A DNA stretch of 64,000 nucleotides, taken from positions 41,258,151-41,322,150 of the forward strand of contig NC_134949.1 in assembly GCF_965638725.1 (NCBI RefSeq). The letters run 5' to 3'. The stretch comes from Aptenodytes patagonicus. Its lineage: Eukaryota > Chordata > Aves > Sphenisciformes > Spheniscidae. Of the stretch, positions 1 through 14,400 are shown in pieces. Position 1 is the stretch's first letter; the number at the start of each line of letters is the position of its first letter. The notes under the pieces were generated by a model, which saw nothing but the letters and a program-made list of their open reading frames with translations, was not told the origin of the DNA and made no database searches. Made by a program: the position numbers and the translations under genes.

Positions 1-3000
1 GATTTTCTATGTGATAAATTGTCTCTAAAATATCTTCACGAGTAAAGTTGGTAGAGTATTTCAGGCATGTTCCTGCAGAGACTGTAGGACCATTCCAGGA
101 AAGGGGTCGCCTGGATCTGCTGTCTAATAACTCTTTATCTGTCATAGAACTTAGCATACTAGGACAGGGTGAATAAATTGCCCTCAGACACCTACCAGTA
201 GAAATTTCTCTTCACAGCATCACTTTAAAAAGAAAGCGGTTCCCCAAAAATGTTAAATTGATGTTCCAGCTGAGAAAAATAACAGTAACCTTTGAAAGAG
301 AATTTGATTTTTATACTCTTCTGGTTTAATAGGCAGCAACCTTAGGTATCTGCAAATATATCCTGAATACATAATCAGCCTATGCTGAAAGCAGCACAAA
401 TTTCACATATCCCTTGTAAATACAACTCCTAAGAAGGAGTATTGCACTACAGCAATACACGAAATCACCACATGGACTTACGAAGTGCTCTGAAAACCTA
501 CCTTTAAAGGGTAGTGCTTTCAAGTAAACGACATTCTCCAGTTTTGTAATCTGTCATGTGGATAAATGCATCATTTACCAACTGGGAGGGGACCACAAAG
601 CTTTGTTGTTGTAAAAGTTTGATTTTCCAATTCTTAGGACTGGAAAATAAAATACAGATTGTCCTAGCCTTGTGGCAGAATTGACAAATCATTAATTCCA
701 TTGATTCTCACGGCAGTGAAATTTATCAAACTGAAATCCATTTGTATTAGCAAAAAAGGTTACATGCCATGGCATGGAAAGCCCTCTTCTTGTGCTCTTG
801 TTTTTATATTTTGACTTTTTTTTTTTTTTTTTTAAAAGCACTGTTATGTGCCTTGTAAAGAACCTAGAGAGGTAGATTATGAACCCTTCTACTTGTTCTC
901 GCCCATTGAACTCAATGCACTTGTGTCAAAGTTGCAAATACACCAAGCGTCGTGGAACGAAAGCGTTTGCCAGTCTTCAGATGGATTTGCGATGAGCAAA
1001 GGGCTGCGTGCATCAGGCTAACCCCGCTGCACCTCTTCCCCCCCCAGCCTGCAAACTTCACTGGCGCAAAGGCCTTTTGCAGGGTGTCAGACTAGGAACA
1101 AATTTCCTTGATTTCAAGAAGAAAACACTCTGATTCCTGCTTGGGTGGGTTTTCCCCACCCTGGCAGGTTTTTGACCTTGGCTGGTGTAAATCAGCACAG
1201 CTGCAGCTGGAGCGGTGGTGGTTTACACCACTGGCGATGCCGGTGGCAAGTGCTCTGCTGCTGCAGGGAAGCGCTGCGCTTCCATGGGAGCTCAGCCTCT
1301 GAATGCCACGGAGGCGCACAAGAAGAGGAGGGTTAAGGGAGATCCTGATTAAAGTTCCATTTACTGATCCTCTTCACTAATTTATATCCAAGTGCTACTT
1401 TGCTAATTAATGACTGCTCATGAAATGCCATGTGTCAGCAATGAATCACTTAGTTTTGTTGCACTTCAGTAGTATACAGCTAATGAGCAAGGACAACTCA
1501 TATAATTAAAGCCTAAAATAGCCCTGTCAGTAGGACACAGTCAAGTGTTTATATCTTGCTGTAGTGGGTGGACCAGACTATATCACTTTCCTGTCTTTGC
1601 CTTTGCTAGTTTTACAAGAAAAAAGGTGGAGGGTTGAAAAAAAGTAGGGGGCAGTAAACTTTTTTTTAACTGTAGTAGTAGTAGGAATTGAATTGTATTT
1701 TAAAAGAACTAAAATCCTGCCAGTTACCTGTATCTGGAGTAACCTTAAAATAAGACCGTCTTAATTATTGCCTCTAATGGGCCTCATCAAGCTCAAAACT
1801 AATTAAAAAATAAATAAGAAGGAGAAAAAACCTGGATCAAAGGGGGCACTTCAGTGAAAAGTTACAGTAAAATCAGTAGTTCAGTGCTCCACAGCTGCAG
1901 GTAGCTATGAAAACTGAGAAAGAGAGTCAAGCCCTCTGTGAAGGTATGTAGGCAGCCGTTCATACTTTAAGCAACATCTTGAAAAATCTGCAACTGGACC
2001 AGTAAACCAGTAAATAGCATTTCTCCTGCTTGACCTGGTCAGTGCTAGCACAGCTGGGATCTCGTATTTTCATTCATGAGAGGTGAGACCAAGTCTTTGG
2101 AGAACATTTAGTCCGTCCATGCACCCTGCACGCCTTTCCCCACAGTGTTATACATTGCAGTCTGAATGACTGAGGTGGTCCACTAGTCTTCCTCACAGGA
2201 GGGAAAAAAAATCATATTTCTGAGAGAGTAAGTAGCTACTATTAGCCAAAGTACCCCATATTAGTAGTGACATGCACAAATGACATAAGGCAAACTGTTT
2301 CCCAGATTTGGCAGTAGGAAAACTGAATCCCATCTCCTCTGCCAAGGGATAAATGTGTCTCTTGTGGACCCGCTTATTCTGATGAGCATCAGGAGGGAAG
2401 GGGAGGAATCTATGTAGTCTATATTGAAAAGATAAGACAAAAAAGAAAGACATTATGGAAGGGATGGGCAAAAGAATGGACTTTTTATTTTAGTGTTTTG
2501 GATACAAAATATTTCAATGTCTAGGAGTTTAAGTTTGTAATGAAAAACAGTTTTATGAAAATATTGGCACATTCCTCCCCACAACAGCCCCTAACATCTC
2601 CCTCCCACTCCCTTTTACACAAACCTATTTGGAAACCTAAGTTTCTGTGAAGGAACAAAAAGCTTGACCAAAAGTTATGACCGCTCCTGCTGGAGAAAGC
2701 AAGAAGTTACTTTTCCAGGAAAAGAGCAATAAGGGTGAACATCCATTTTCCTTGGAACAGGTTCTGAATACTTTCTCAGTGTGAGCAGACCCAATCTTGC
2801 CGCTCAGCAGTAAGAACAGCAACAGCTCTCCCATTATTGCTAGCACGACAGATCGACAATTGTCCTTGTTTATTGTCTATAGCAAGCACTGGGTACACCC
2901 TTTGTATTGGCCTCATACGGAGGTTTAAAAAAAATCCCGTGAAATGAAGATCTTTTCTGAAATGACTTCTACAAATTCTCGGAAAGCTTTGTGAGTGCGT

Positions 3001-6000
3001 GACAAAAGCCCTCACTCTGGTGTATAAAGCGCAGTGGGATTGCCAGCTGTGTGTTTTCACAGGCTTGTTTAGGAAAAACAGTCAACTCAGGTTGAGTAGG
3101 GAAGACCTGAATCTCCTTATTCTTGAAAACGCTGCAGCCTTCCCCACCTGGCCTTGCTTGAATGTTAAGCTACGAAGACACATGTGCTGCCTGGATCTTG
3201 TCCCCTTCACGGTCCCCCCTGTGATCGCCAATGACATCCTGACACTGGACAGTTCCCCACTGATAAATTGGGGAACAATTCCTCTTGTCGACATCTGCTG
3301 TTCCATGTTTGTTTAGCTCTTTGGATGCTGTTTGTTTGCATCGACAAGACTACAGATAACCACCCTCCATCTGAGTGGTGAGATTGTGAGAGAAGACCTT
3401 GGATGGAATTAATTTAGATATTTTTGGTCTCTTGATGTCCCTTTTGGGTAAGTCAAGGTGCTGTATAACTGCCGAGTGGAGGCAAGGATAAGAGTACGAG
3501 ACTGTCAGAGCATCTGCAAAATGGGCACTTCATGGTTTTAAAAAACACGCACTGCTGTGGAACAGAAGCGTAATATATGCCATTAACGTTAGTGTCATTG
3601 AGCAGCCTCTAAATTGCAGATTGGTGGGAAAAAATTGATATGAAAATGTAAACAAGAGAAAATGAAAACTGTAATAAGCTCTCTGCATAAGAAGGGTAAT
3701 CTACAATTAAATATAAAGGCTAAACTGAAACAATGTGAAGGATGAGACATATTTCCTATTTTAAAGCTAAGACTGATGCTCTGTCTCTAACCCCCAAAGC
3801 TGTGACAAAAACTTAACGGTGTGAAGCAGAGACATCATGTCAGACTTCACTCTGCATTCCTGGCTCTGGATGATTTATCACTTGCAGCCATTCTGTTTGC
3901 TATTAATGAAGTACAAAAGTTATTTTGGTAAGTTAGCTTGGCTGTGCTGCATCCCCTTTTGAGCTTAGCTGAAAGTGAAAACAAAAGGCCTTTATTGCAG
4001 CTGCTGTAAATTCAGGATCCAAATGTATTCCTTTGCATTTGCACACTCATAAAATGAAAAAAGGCAGCCTTGATTCTCTGCTGTAGGTGCTCCAACACTT
4101 GTTATAAATGTGGTTATAAAACCTGATTACTTCTTAACAAATAACCTGCATGTATTATAACATAGCCACGAGGATGGATGTGATCTGGATGGTATTACCA
4201 AAGAATTCTGTCATTTTTTTTCCCTGACAGCGGACATATGGGCTTCGCTTTATGCTTTGGAGGACAATGAACTATTGACCAGCAAATGATGGGAGAGCGA
4301 TGTTCCATGCTGAGAAAGTACTGCTGGAAGTGGCCTCTGGAAGACAGTGCTCAGCAGTGCAGGTGTTTCTTGGAACTGGAGCTGACTACCAGCCAGGCTG
4401 TGTCTGTAGCTCTGACTGCTTTGGAAACGGGAGGCTTGTGAGAGAAGAAGACAGAGCATCTTGCTGAGCTACAGCAATAACAAATTTGTGGCTGAATGTG
4501 AGTTACCACGGCCTACTAGCACAGCTTTCAAAGTTGAGTGGAAAACGCACTCACCCCTTTATACAACTTTCCTGGTGCCACATCCCCACTCTGCTGGGAA
4601 CTCGGATGGACACATACCTATGGCAAGGAGCTGGTTTTTCTCAGCTCTGTTGAGAATGATTTCCTGCTCCTCCTGTTGCATCAGAGGAGTACTGGTCACC
4701 TTCTGTTTCTTTCCTTTTTTTCCTTCTACCCACAGAATATTAGAGTATCCCCCCATTTTCTTTTTCTTAATGGCAGTCAGGAAGAATGAAAGATAAACCC
4801 CAATAAAGGCAGCCCCAGAGTGTCTGAGTAATTAGATGTCTTGCAATTCAAACTATGCTGGAATACAAAATACAAAACTGATGACTGATGTGGCTTTTTG
4901 TTCTCCAATCAGCTGATTATAAGGTAAATGCTTCCTTCTTTCTTGCACAGTGATGATAGACAAGATGTGTTTGGGTGATGCAGGGAACCAGACAGTATTC
5001 AAATGCAGGATGTGGAGGATTTTGTCCCTCCGTGTGTCTGAAAGTCCCACCGAGCCCTCCTGTCAGAGAGTCCCTGCGCGGGTGGGAGATGTGCAGTGTG
5101 GATGAGCTGAGAAGGGACGCCGGGGGCACAAGAGATGGTGTGTGTTAGATACCATGAGCGGCTTCCAGTCCTTTCATCTGGGCTGCAATTGTACAATTTG
5201 TACCCGTTCTTTCCTCTGAGGATCTCGAGAGTTCTGCTGCAACCCTTCTCCAGCATAGCGATGCTGTGCAAGGGAGAAATCTAGTTTTTATTGAGGATAC
5301 AGAGATTTAAGCATTCCCGTCTAATTCCACGCTGAACGGCTGTTTGGTAGCTCCTTGTGCTGAACTTCTGAGGAGCCAGCCCGCAGCAGGCGCTTTAACT
5401 AAACACTCTGCTCCTGAAGTCATCCCTAAAATTTAAGTAATCCAGACAATCCTTCAACTCCCGTTTCAGCTCAAGAAGTGTGGGTCCCCGGGAGCAGCAA
5501 ACACAGCACAGGATACCTTGTATGTAGTACTATCTTTCGTATGCTGATTTTAACAGCCCTCTGAAAAAGAGGTTCAATTACAGTTTGCCTTGGGAGAGGC
5601 TTTCTTCTGAGCTGCATGAACCCTCCCAAGCGCCGTTTACAGGCCAGGGTCTGCCAGGCTTTGATGTTTGCTGGAGGAGGTCCAGTCCGTGGGCAAGAGT
5701 CACCAGCTCCAGCTCCTGCTGGAGAGGCCAAGCGGTGCACGTGTGATGAGTGCAAGAACCTGGGGGCTTCAGAAAGACAACACCCCACCCAGAGAGGTAA
5801 TCTTAATGCCTAACAGAGTTTCCCAGAACCAGAATTGCTTGCTTTTCTGAAACTAAGAATTTTAGCTTGTTGAAATGAGGATACATGATGGGAGAAATTT
5901 AGTCTTGATGGAATATTCTTAGAAACATTTTATTATTACTTTTTGCACTGAAATGTCTCATTGTGTCTCATGAGAACCGTCATTAGAGATTTTGACATAC

Positions 6001-9000
6001 TTTCTATTTAATTCAGAAATTAGCAGAGTGGTTTTGACAAAGTTCAAATAAACCCAGTATGAATACTGGGATACAAGACAATTATTTTGTTCACAAATCA
6101 AGAAGAAAAACAAGCAAAAGCCTATCTAAAGATTACAAAGATAATGTCAAAGAAAATAAAAAGATGAAAGAATGAGCACAGGTATCATTCCCTTGAATAT
6201 TGTGAAATGTGTTTTATGACATTTGGCTGTAATCACAGTCAGCCATACTCAGGGCTGTTTGCTTGGCTGTATGTGCAAATCTGAATGCATGTGTATGAGA
6301 GAGTAATAGTGGCTGTACAAATTAATTTTCTTGTGAAGATCTGATTGCTCCACCTGTTATAGTCTGTCTACATCCCATATTCCCATCGAGTGTTGCTGAT
6401 TAGTTCGCAGAATGTAATTGAATGAAAATAGAAGAGCAAAATGTCTGATTTATAGACTGAATTGGTTATGCCCAGTGATTTTTTTTTATGCTGGTTTAAA
6501 TATTCTGTTATTAAATTGATTAAATAATTAAATGCTGCTATAAACATGTCAGATGGTATTTCGCATCAATTTTCTACCACTGAGTGGGACTCTCATTTAC
6601 TTCCCAATGTAATAAGTATTACTGAAGTAAAGTTGATGCTAGCCTTGAACAAGACTGCTAAAGAACACTAAGGAAAGAAGGAAAGGGATGAAAATGTCCT
6701 CTGTAATCACGTCAGTGAAAAACATGGGCAGCTCATGTTGTTTGCATGTACTTTATTCATGTTAAATAAAAAAGCTCTCTTTGCTGGGTTGAGCAGAGCT
6801 GAAAGAATAACAGGTTCCAAAGGGAAAAGATGATTTCAATGATTACTTGTTGTCTTTAAAAATAGTTTTGCGACAATACGATCACCAGACCACGAGCTGC
6901 ACTCCTTGTATGTTTATTCAGTTGTAGAACTAAATCTGTATTTGAGGAAGCATGAGAAGTTAAGACTTAAGAAATCCCAAGATCAAAACAAAGCCACTTG
7001 CTGCAAATCATGTTAGTAAAACAGATAAATTAAAAAATGTTTTTTGGGAAAAAATAAAGGCTGATAAAATCCAGGTGGACCTGCAGGAAATGAGTATTGA
7101 AACTGTTATAAATATTGTGAGCTATAGCCAGAGAGAAGGAGATCCAGCTGCTGTGTGTTGCTCTCCACTCAGAGCTAAGGCACTGCAGGAGCTCTGCTCC
7201 CTTTGGAGCATTGTAACTGAGCTCCCTTTCTTCATATCTGATGGCACCTGAACTCCTGCTGCCTAGTTTCTGTCTTTGGGTTCAATCCTGTATTTTTTGT
7301 TTACCCTGAACTTGCTTGGAGTCTATTTAAGCTGTACTAGTGGCTGTTGTCTGATTTAATATTCTCCCGGAGAGTCATAGTCATTGCCTGGCTTTACAAA
7401 TTTTTGAAGGAACAGAAAAATCTGTACCTGCCTTTTTGATGGTGTTCTGACTTTGACGTGTTATTTGGCCCACTCGCTATTCTCCACCTGTGTGCGCAGA
7501 AGAGGAGGTAGCAGTTTGTATATCATGCAAAGATAGAGTAAAAGCAAAAGTGTGGAAGCCCATGAAACCCAAGCATTTCCTCCAGCAGTGGTGTTACTGC
7601 GTGGCTCCACTGTCACAGCCCATCTTGCACCTTCTTTCTGGCCCAACAGACCTTACAACATCCACAGCGAATCCATTTGCCCTTCAGAAATACCTGGAGA
7701 TATTTCTGGGTTGTGAACAACATCCGAGATGGATTTTGTTTAATGCATAAGTAACAGTTACGTGCTTTGGATCGGTGGCTACTTCATGCCCAGGTCCCTC
7801 AGTGAAATCAGTGGATTTTGAGCTGCAGAGCAAAAGAAGGTACTACTTCCAGCAGTATCACAGCACCTCTCTGCAGATGGATCATTCATTTGCACTGTCT
7901 ACACAGTGCCTAAATATAAATCTCTGTATGGAAATGTTTAAAGAAGGTTGAGGAAGTTATGTTCACTGATACACTATTGTCGAGAATATAGCTGGCTTGT
8001 CAAAGAGGATGGCTCCTTCACTGACACAGGACCCCTCTCAGGAGGAGTAGATGTATTTGCATGGAAAGAGATACCACGGTCGATAAATCTTTCAAAATGA
8101 GTTGAGAGTTTTTGTTGCTGTGCTTTGCTATGATTTTGTTCTTCGTATATCTTTAAATTTTAAGAGCATTCTGGATGCAGTATATGTATTTTGCCCCTAA
8201 GACTTTACTTTTTCTTTTTTGCTTAATGTATTCCATTAATTTAAAAGAAAATCAAGGCAGAGCCTGAAGATATAGTCTCTGTATATGGCAAACAGCAATT
8301 TCCAGGCACAGGTTTGCCTTACAGCAAATGTAAGCCTCTCGTTTTTAAACATCCGCATGGACCCCACATTCCAGGAGTCCCAATCTCCATCAATCCTCTG
8401 CCACAGTGCCTGCTTGCATTTCCTCATCCTTTTTCTTGTTCACTGAGTATTTTCAGGACTTAACTGTTTAGCGATTTATAACTTGCATGTGAAGGCAAAG
8501 CATTCCTGCTACTGCAGTGGCAGCCAGACGCCTGGACACCTCCCTGGCCGCTGTCATTTCGCAGGTGCAAAGCACAGGCCTTTTTGCAACTGGTCATTAA
8601 TCATGAACTGTCGGACTCAGATATAAAGACTGGAAACTGCTTAACGCGCTTCAGGTCCCCTTTTCAGACCAGTTCTGAGCTGAGTGAGCGCCCACAGTCA
8701 CTGTTCTCTGAATACGTATCAGAGTGGATCGCATTAAAGTCCTTTTTCAACTTGCTGGTGAAGAGATTTATTAAGAACTTATGGTTCAATGTGCCACAAG
8801 AAACTTGGGAATTTGACTCACTGGGTCTGAAAGCATGTACTCTGGCTGAAAGGATGATAAAGGATATAAAATTGGCATTGTGATTTTGAGGCTGAGGTTC
8901 CTCCAGATTTATTTAGGAGAACAAGTTAAATAATACTGCGAACAAAAGCAGAAAGCTTATAAAAGGATCAGGATAAATACTGAAAAATAAAATTATTTTT

Positions 9001-9363
9001 CAGCAGTAAAGAAACTGGAGAAGGCCAATAGATCTTGACGACAAGTCAGCAATGATCACTATAAAAGATATACTTGGAATCGACATCTCCACAATTCAAG
9101 TGACTGGCTTTACTCCAGATCTGTATTTCTAGGTCTTAAAAATGGTAAGTGTCTAAATAGCTCCAATGGTTTGTTGGCTTTTTTTTTGGTAGAAATTGCT
9201 GTAACTAAGAACAGATATGATTGGAATTTGGAAGGCAACATTTGTCATTACTAAACTTGTTTGCTTATATTTACAGTTCTTGCAGAAGAATCAAGCGAGG
9301 AAGATTTCAACTTGAAACAAATCTGCAGTGTTGTTAGAAGACGTGAGAGAGTAGCTCCTTTGA
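1..9363. other. Intergenic region upstream of TRHDE, no gene seen
   Basis: The sequence is AT-leaning and non-coding. All open frames here are short (about 105 codons or fewer), overlap each other on both strands and resemble no protein I recognise. Contents I can name are an 18-base poly-T tract at 816-833, a 14-bp palindrome at 763-776, and a degenerate palindromic repeat near 1,181-1,230 (listed separately). No splice-flanked coding exon, CpG island or RNA gene is visible. It could contain distal enhancers or a long non-coding RNA, but nothing in the sequence itself supports a specific call. Confidence 0.6.
1181..1232. repeat. Degenerate copy of an old palindromic interspersed repeat
   Basis: Nine-base arms TGGTGTAAA (1183-1191) and TTTACACCA (1222-1230) face each other. 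Between them, near the left arm, is a perfect 12-bp palindrome, CAGCTGCAGCTG (1198-1209). The left half reads like the arm of a palindromic repeat that I remember as common in bird and turtle genomes, with GGTGTAAATCAGCA as its hallmark. The family name is not certain to me. A better preserved copy lies at 18,699-18,784. Confidence 0.45.
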
Positions 9364-9969
9364 GATGCTGTCATGGTTTAACCCCAGCTGGCAACTAAGC
9401 CCCACACAGCCACTTGCTCACTCCCCCTCAGTGGGATGGGGGAGAGAATTGGAAGAGTAAAAGTGAGAAAACTCGTGGGTTGAGATAAAGACAGTTTAAT
9501 AGGTAAAGCAAAAGCCACACGCGCAAGCAAAGCGAAACAAGGAATTCATTCACTCCTTCCCATCGGCAGGCAGGTGTTCAGCCATCTCCAGGAAAGCAGG
9601 GCTCCATCATGCCTAACGGTTACTTGGGAAGACAAAACACCATCACTCCGAATGTCTCCCCCTCGCTTCTTCTTCCCCCAGCTTTTTATGCTGAGCATGA
9701 CACCATATGATGTGGGATATCCCTTTGGTCAGTTGGGGTCAGCTGTCCCGGCTGTGTCCCCTCCCAACTTCTTGTGCACCCCCAGCCTACTCGCTGGTGG
9801 GGTGGGGTGAGAAGCAGAAAAGGCCTTGACCCTGTGTAAGCACTGCTCAGCAATAATGAAAACATCCCTGTATTATCAACACTGTTTCCAGCACAAATCC
9901 AAAACACAGCCCCATCCTAGCTACTGTGAAGAAAATTAACTCTAAGCCAGCCAAAACCAGCACAGATGC
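9364..9969 (-). mobile_element. Solo LTR of an avian endogenous retrovirus, copy 1
   Basis: A 596-bp solo LTR at 9369-9964 begins TGTCATGG and ends CAGCACA, so it has the TG...CA termini. It is flanked by the 5-bp target-site duplication GATGC (9364-9368 and 9965-9969). A 6-bp reading is possible because a T follows both copies. Read on the minus strand it has a TATA-like CATAAAAAGC (9681-9690) followed downstream by an ATTAAA polyadenylation signal (9495-9500), which sets its orientation. No gag, pol or env sequence adjoins it, so it is a recombination remnant. The second copy at 57,540-58,131 is nearly the same. Internal open frames such as 9574-9810 are meaningless. Confidence 0.85.
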
Positions 9970-11280
9970 TCTCTTTCTGTCTTGTAAACACACTTTGGCA
10001 ATTTTATGTAGTGCACGGAGAGCCAGACATAAGTGTCTGTACATCTCAGTTCATTCTGCACTATTCAATCTGAGGATTGTACTTTGGTGTACATTTTATT
10101 AAATGCAAAACTGAGAAACAGAGAAAGCTTCTAAGCCCCATGTCAGTGAACCACACAGTAAAAGCGCAATTATAAAACTATAATAAATATTTATGCACTT
10201 AGCACATATTGTAAACTGTGCACATGCATGGAATAACAAAAGACTTAATACCGAAGCATTTTCTGCTTTGCAGATTACTTTAGGCTACCATGGCCCACCT
10301 GCTTTGGAAGCAAGATTATTTTCTTTTGTTAAAAGCGAACATTTTAAGATTTTAATGTGCATGAAGAAGTAGTCACTTGCTTGTATCTGACGAGGAAGAT
10401 GTACATGACATAGTGTGTCCAGGATCAATATATTCATGTGGTGTATAATTATCACTTTTTAGCAAAGGAACCTCCTCCCCTTCTATGGACAAAACCCAAG
10501 GCTATTTTGTACTGTTTACTAGGCTCGCCCTGATTCTTATTCTGTCAAAATAAATAGTGAAATATAAACTCTATTCCTCTGCAGAAAATAAAAGCTCTAC
10601 AACTTTTCTTTTTTTTTGGTGAATGGAAATAAAGAAGGTTGAGAGATAAGTCTGGGGGCTATAATTACAGAAATGCATAAATGAAACTGTCATATAATTC
10701 CTTTGAAGACACTTTTTAGCATGTGTTTCAGAAAAGGAGCAATTCATGTGATGGCAACCATCATTAATTGGAATTTCTGCGCCTTTGCTTTAATAAATTT
10801 GTTTCAGTTACTTGATCCTTTAAACTCTCCCATTAAGTGATCTGCACTTGTTAAGGGTCTGGTGTGAAGCATGTGGTCTGTGTGGAATTCTGCTTAAGTG
10901 CTACGTCCATTGATGAAAAGAGAAGAGGTGCCCATCCACTTAAGGCGCAAATATGCGACCTCCTTTCTGTGGAGAAGTGGGTGAAGAAGGAAGGCTGGAA
11001 ACGGTGACTTAGACATCTATTTCTGTAGGGTTTGGTCATACCATTCTATGAATAACCTGATCTCATTCACCCAAGGCACTGAGTGTGCGAGTGATTCCCA
11101 TATGGCTAAACAAGGATTTTAAGGTAAGAATGTGCTTTTGAGTGCAGGATCAAACCAATGAACATACACAAAGTATGTGGTAAGCAGTGGCTTGGAAGCA
11201 GCTGACAACAGAATAAAAAATACATCAGGATATGCATCACTGGCAGGAATCTTTCAACTGGAGCAGGTTGGATAATGTTT
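9970..11280. other. Intergenic spacer, nothing recognised
   Basis: This is AT-rich sequence between a solo LTR and a CR1 fragment. I see no coding exon, RNA gene or named repeat. Confidence 0.55.
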
Positions 11281-11490
11281 TAGAATCGTAGAATAGTTTG
11301 GGTTGGAAGGGACCTCTAAAGGTCATCTAGTCCAACCCCCCTGCCGTGGGCAGGGACATCTTCAACTAGATCAGGCTGCTCAGAGCCCCGTCCAACCTGA
11401 CCTTGAATGTTTCCAGGGATGGGGCATCCACCACCTCTCTGGGCAACCTGTGCCAGTGTTTCACCACCCTCAGCGTAAAAAGTTTTTTTT
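11281..11490 (-). mobile_element. CR1 LINE fragment, 3' end, 5'-truncated
   Basis: Read on the minus strand this is a classic CR1 3' end. It has the terminal repeat TTCTACGATTCTA, then CCAACCCAAAC, GGTTGGACTAGATGACC and CCATCCCTGGAAACATT. Similarity fades near a poly-T/poly-C stretch at about 11,478-11,510. A short CR1-like piece (ACTCCAGCCCCTTGTCATC, about 11,519-11,537) may mean an internal deletion rather than a true end. CR1 is the dominant avian LINE and its copies are usually 5'-truncated like this one. Confidence 0.85.
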
Positions 11491-14400
11491 TTTTTAACCC
11501 CCAGTTTTCTGGGGGGGTACTCCAGCCCCTTGTCATCACAGGCTAGGATGTGTTTCCATCATGTGGGCAGATTAGTGGTCATCTCCCCTTGTGACAGGAA
11601 GGTCCCTGAACCTCACCCATGTGCTCTCCTTATGTAAGTGTTGTGTTTCCAGCTGGATGAGCGGACACCAAATACTCCTGGCCATAGAGTGCAGCATGCA
11701 GCTGGCACCTGCCAGCCAGCCTCGGTGGTTTGGTTATATGGAGAAGGTGCTTCCTTCCAGCCATGTGGAGACATGGTGTGGGGCTATGGGGAAAGAGGGC
11801 AGCAGGGCTGGCAAAACAATTCAATATCACAAGTGAGGGGACAGAATCAGGTCTTGGGCCAAATTCAGTCGTCACAGTAGAACAGACCATTCATAGGGAC
11901 TGGAGGTTGTTAGCTCCAATGCACAGTGAGGTACCTGTCAGTGGCAATTTGCCTTTTCAGGGATATTGTTCTTACACTTTAATGCACAAACAGAGATTGA
12001 GCAGGTGTACTGTGATTCTTCCTCATTTTTCTTAGTACTATTTCAGCTATTATGCTGATACTGTGATAAACACAGTATAAAAACATCACACATGGAGAAT
12101 GTTAGTTTGCACGTCCATTTCTAACAACATGGTAGTACCCAGGGGCTGGTAAGTGGGTGTCGTGGTTTTAACCACGGCTCACTTATAAGTGGGCACAAGC
12201 AAATCTCGATGACCTCAAGAATATCCTACAGATCACACCTTTAGGCAGGCACAGGCTACAGCCAAAAGACAATTAGAAACAGGTGCCTAAATATGGTGAT
12301 AAGCGAGGGCTGCTCACCCCTGGAAGAAAAAAAAAAAAAAAAAAAAATCTGCTTAACTGCACCTTTGCTCAGCTGGCCTGTCCCAGCCTGAGCACCCAGA
12401 GGAGCCTTTCTGACACCCAGGCCAGGTGGGGAGGCAGCAGTCTCCCAGGCTGCAGCATCACTCACCTTTTAGATGTCAGCCTAGTGCGCCAGGCATGCCG
12501 TGCCTGCAGAAACCACAGCCAAGCTGCTGGCACACCCAGCCTGTGCCCATCACCACAGCTTCTTTCTGTCGGTATCAGTAAAATGAGGTCTTGGTGCATA
12601 ATTGCTACCAAAAAAAAAAAAAGGCAAAGAAAAATGGTGGCAAGGCTGTGGTCTAAGGGATCTACCAAAACAGTGGGGCCTTAGGAGTTACTTCAGCCAT
12701 AAATTGAAGCTATCTCCAAGGATAACTTGAGGGAGTCATTTCACACTGGGTAGCAGGTCTTTTGATGTGACTCACAATTGAATAGCTAGAGAATACGATC
12801 TCTTCTACAAACACGTAATGCATGTACAATTTTACACTAGGTATTAATTGTATAATCGTATGTCCCCTTTTTAAATGCAGCAACAGGTAAAACTGTTCCT
12901 GAGCATCAGTTTTAATGCTATTTCTTTGAAAACCATAACTCCTGTTGCAATTCTGTGCCCAGTTATGAAACGGAGTACCTACCATCCACAGTAATACATG
13001 TCGGAGGGAGGCAAGAGAAGGATTAGTGTTTTATGCCAACCTGATTCAGTAAGTGAACTCAAGTTACCTAAATCACATGAAATCCTAGGGTAGCTCATAT
13101 GCTTTAAGGTAGGACGTCCAAATACCTTGCTGGGCTGATAGGCTTAGGCTTAGAGAATTCCTAAAGGAATCTGAAATAATTTCTGTTCCATATAGTGACT
13201 GCTGATGCGAATTAGTTATATCTTTATCTTGCACTGAAAAATAGAGGAGTTTCAGCTTCAGATTTGTCCTCTGCATGTTAGGCAAGAAGGTGGCTTAAAC
13301 GGCAACAGGGGATCTTCCTGAGATAGGGAGATGTCTCAAGAACAACCACTGGTTGATGGAGGCTTCTGGCGAGCAGAAGAAATGGCAAATGGGTTCCCTG
13401 AAGAGAAAAAATCTACAACATCTATCAACATCTTGTCAAAATTAGGTAGATTAAGAATTTATTTTCTTCAGATGGATTTTCACATTTAAACCCATTCTGT
13501 TTGATTATCTATTCATTCATAAACAAATACTTTTCCCCATAAGTCCTTTTCCTTTCCATAATCTTCCTTTCTGGCTTCTCAGAAAAAAAAATCACAGCAT
13601 TTGAACTCCCTTGTGCCAAATTAGGATCCTTGAGTTTTAGGTACAAAATTAACTGGGAGGATATAAATTACTTGTCAGTAGTCGACATGACTGGTAAAGA
13701 GTCAGGTGCCATGCTGCAACTTTTTGGATATCTGGTTCTCAGCTCCTGAAGTGAAATGCTTAACTCTCCCACGCACTGTGCCCCAGAGTGGTAACCAAAG
13801 AGCCCCCACCCAAAGTGGAAAACCAAGCAGAGTTACTCACGGGAACCAGTTCAGAGTTACTCAAGAGGAACCCGTTCAAAGCTGCTTTTTTAAACACTAG
13901 TCTGGAGCTCCAGTGCTGAACTCAAGGTGGTAGAAAGGCACCACCGTTCTCAGCCTACATTTGTCTCTCTTGGATAGTCCCTGACCTGCGTTTGATCAAA
14001 GAATGGGACTGACAGCTTTCTCTTTCCTTGAAATTTGGAATTAACGGGAGAGATTTGTGTAAAAAAAAAAACCAGTCCCGGGAGCAGGAGTCAAACTAAT
14101 GGCTTTGTCTCCGTGCTGAAGGTCCCAAGCACAGGGCTACAGCCCTGGTGGGGCTGTGCCATCACGAAGACCCCTGAGACCGCTGTGCCCTGCTGTTCTT
14201 CCCGGTGGCTCTGAGACACACCTGTGTGGGAAGAGCAGCAGAACATCCACTGATAGCAACAGTTATTCTCCGCTCTTTTGGGTGAGAGTGGCCCAGTTTC
14301 ACTACTTCTTTGTCAACCTTCCTGCAAAACTGTTGCTTTGGACTCTTGCAGCAGAATGTGGGCTCAAGTCCCTTCTGGGTGAGGAGGTCCTAAGGTGATA

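Noticed and set aside
8584-8883. 99-codon plus-strand open frame
   Set aside because: The translation looks balanced, but there is no family resemblance, promoter or splice context. Such lengths are expected by chance in 64 kb.
9574-9810. Open frame starting MFSHLQESRAPS, also found at 57,745
   Set aside because: It lies wholly within the solo LTRs, so its recurrence is due to the repeat. The two copies differ by a frameshift.
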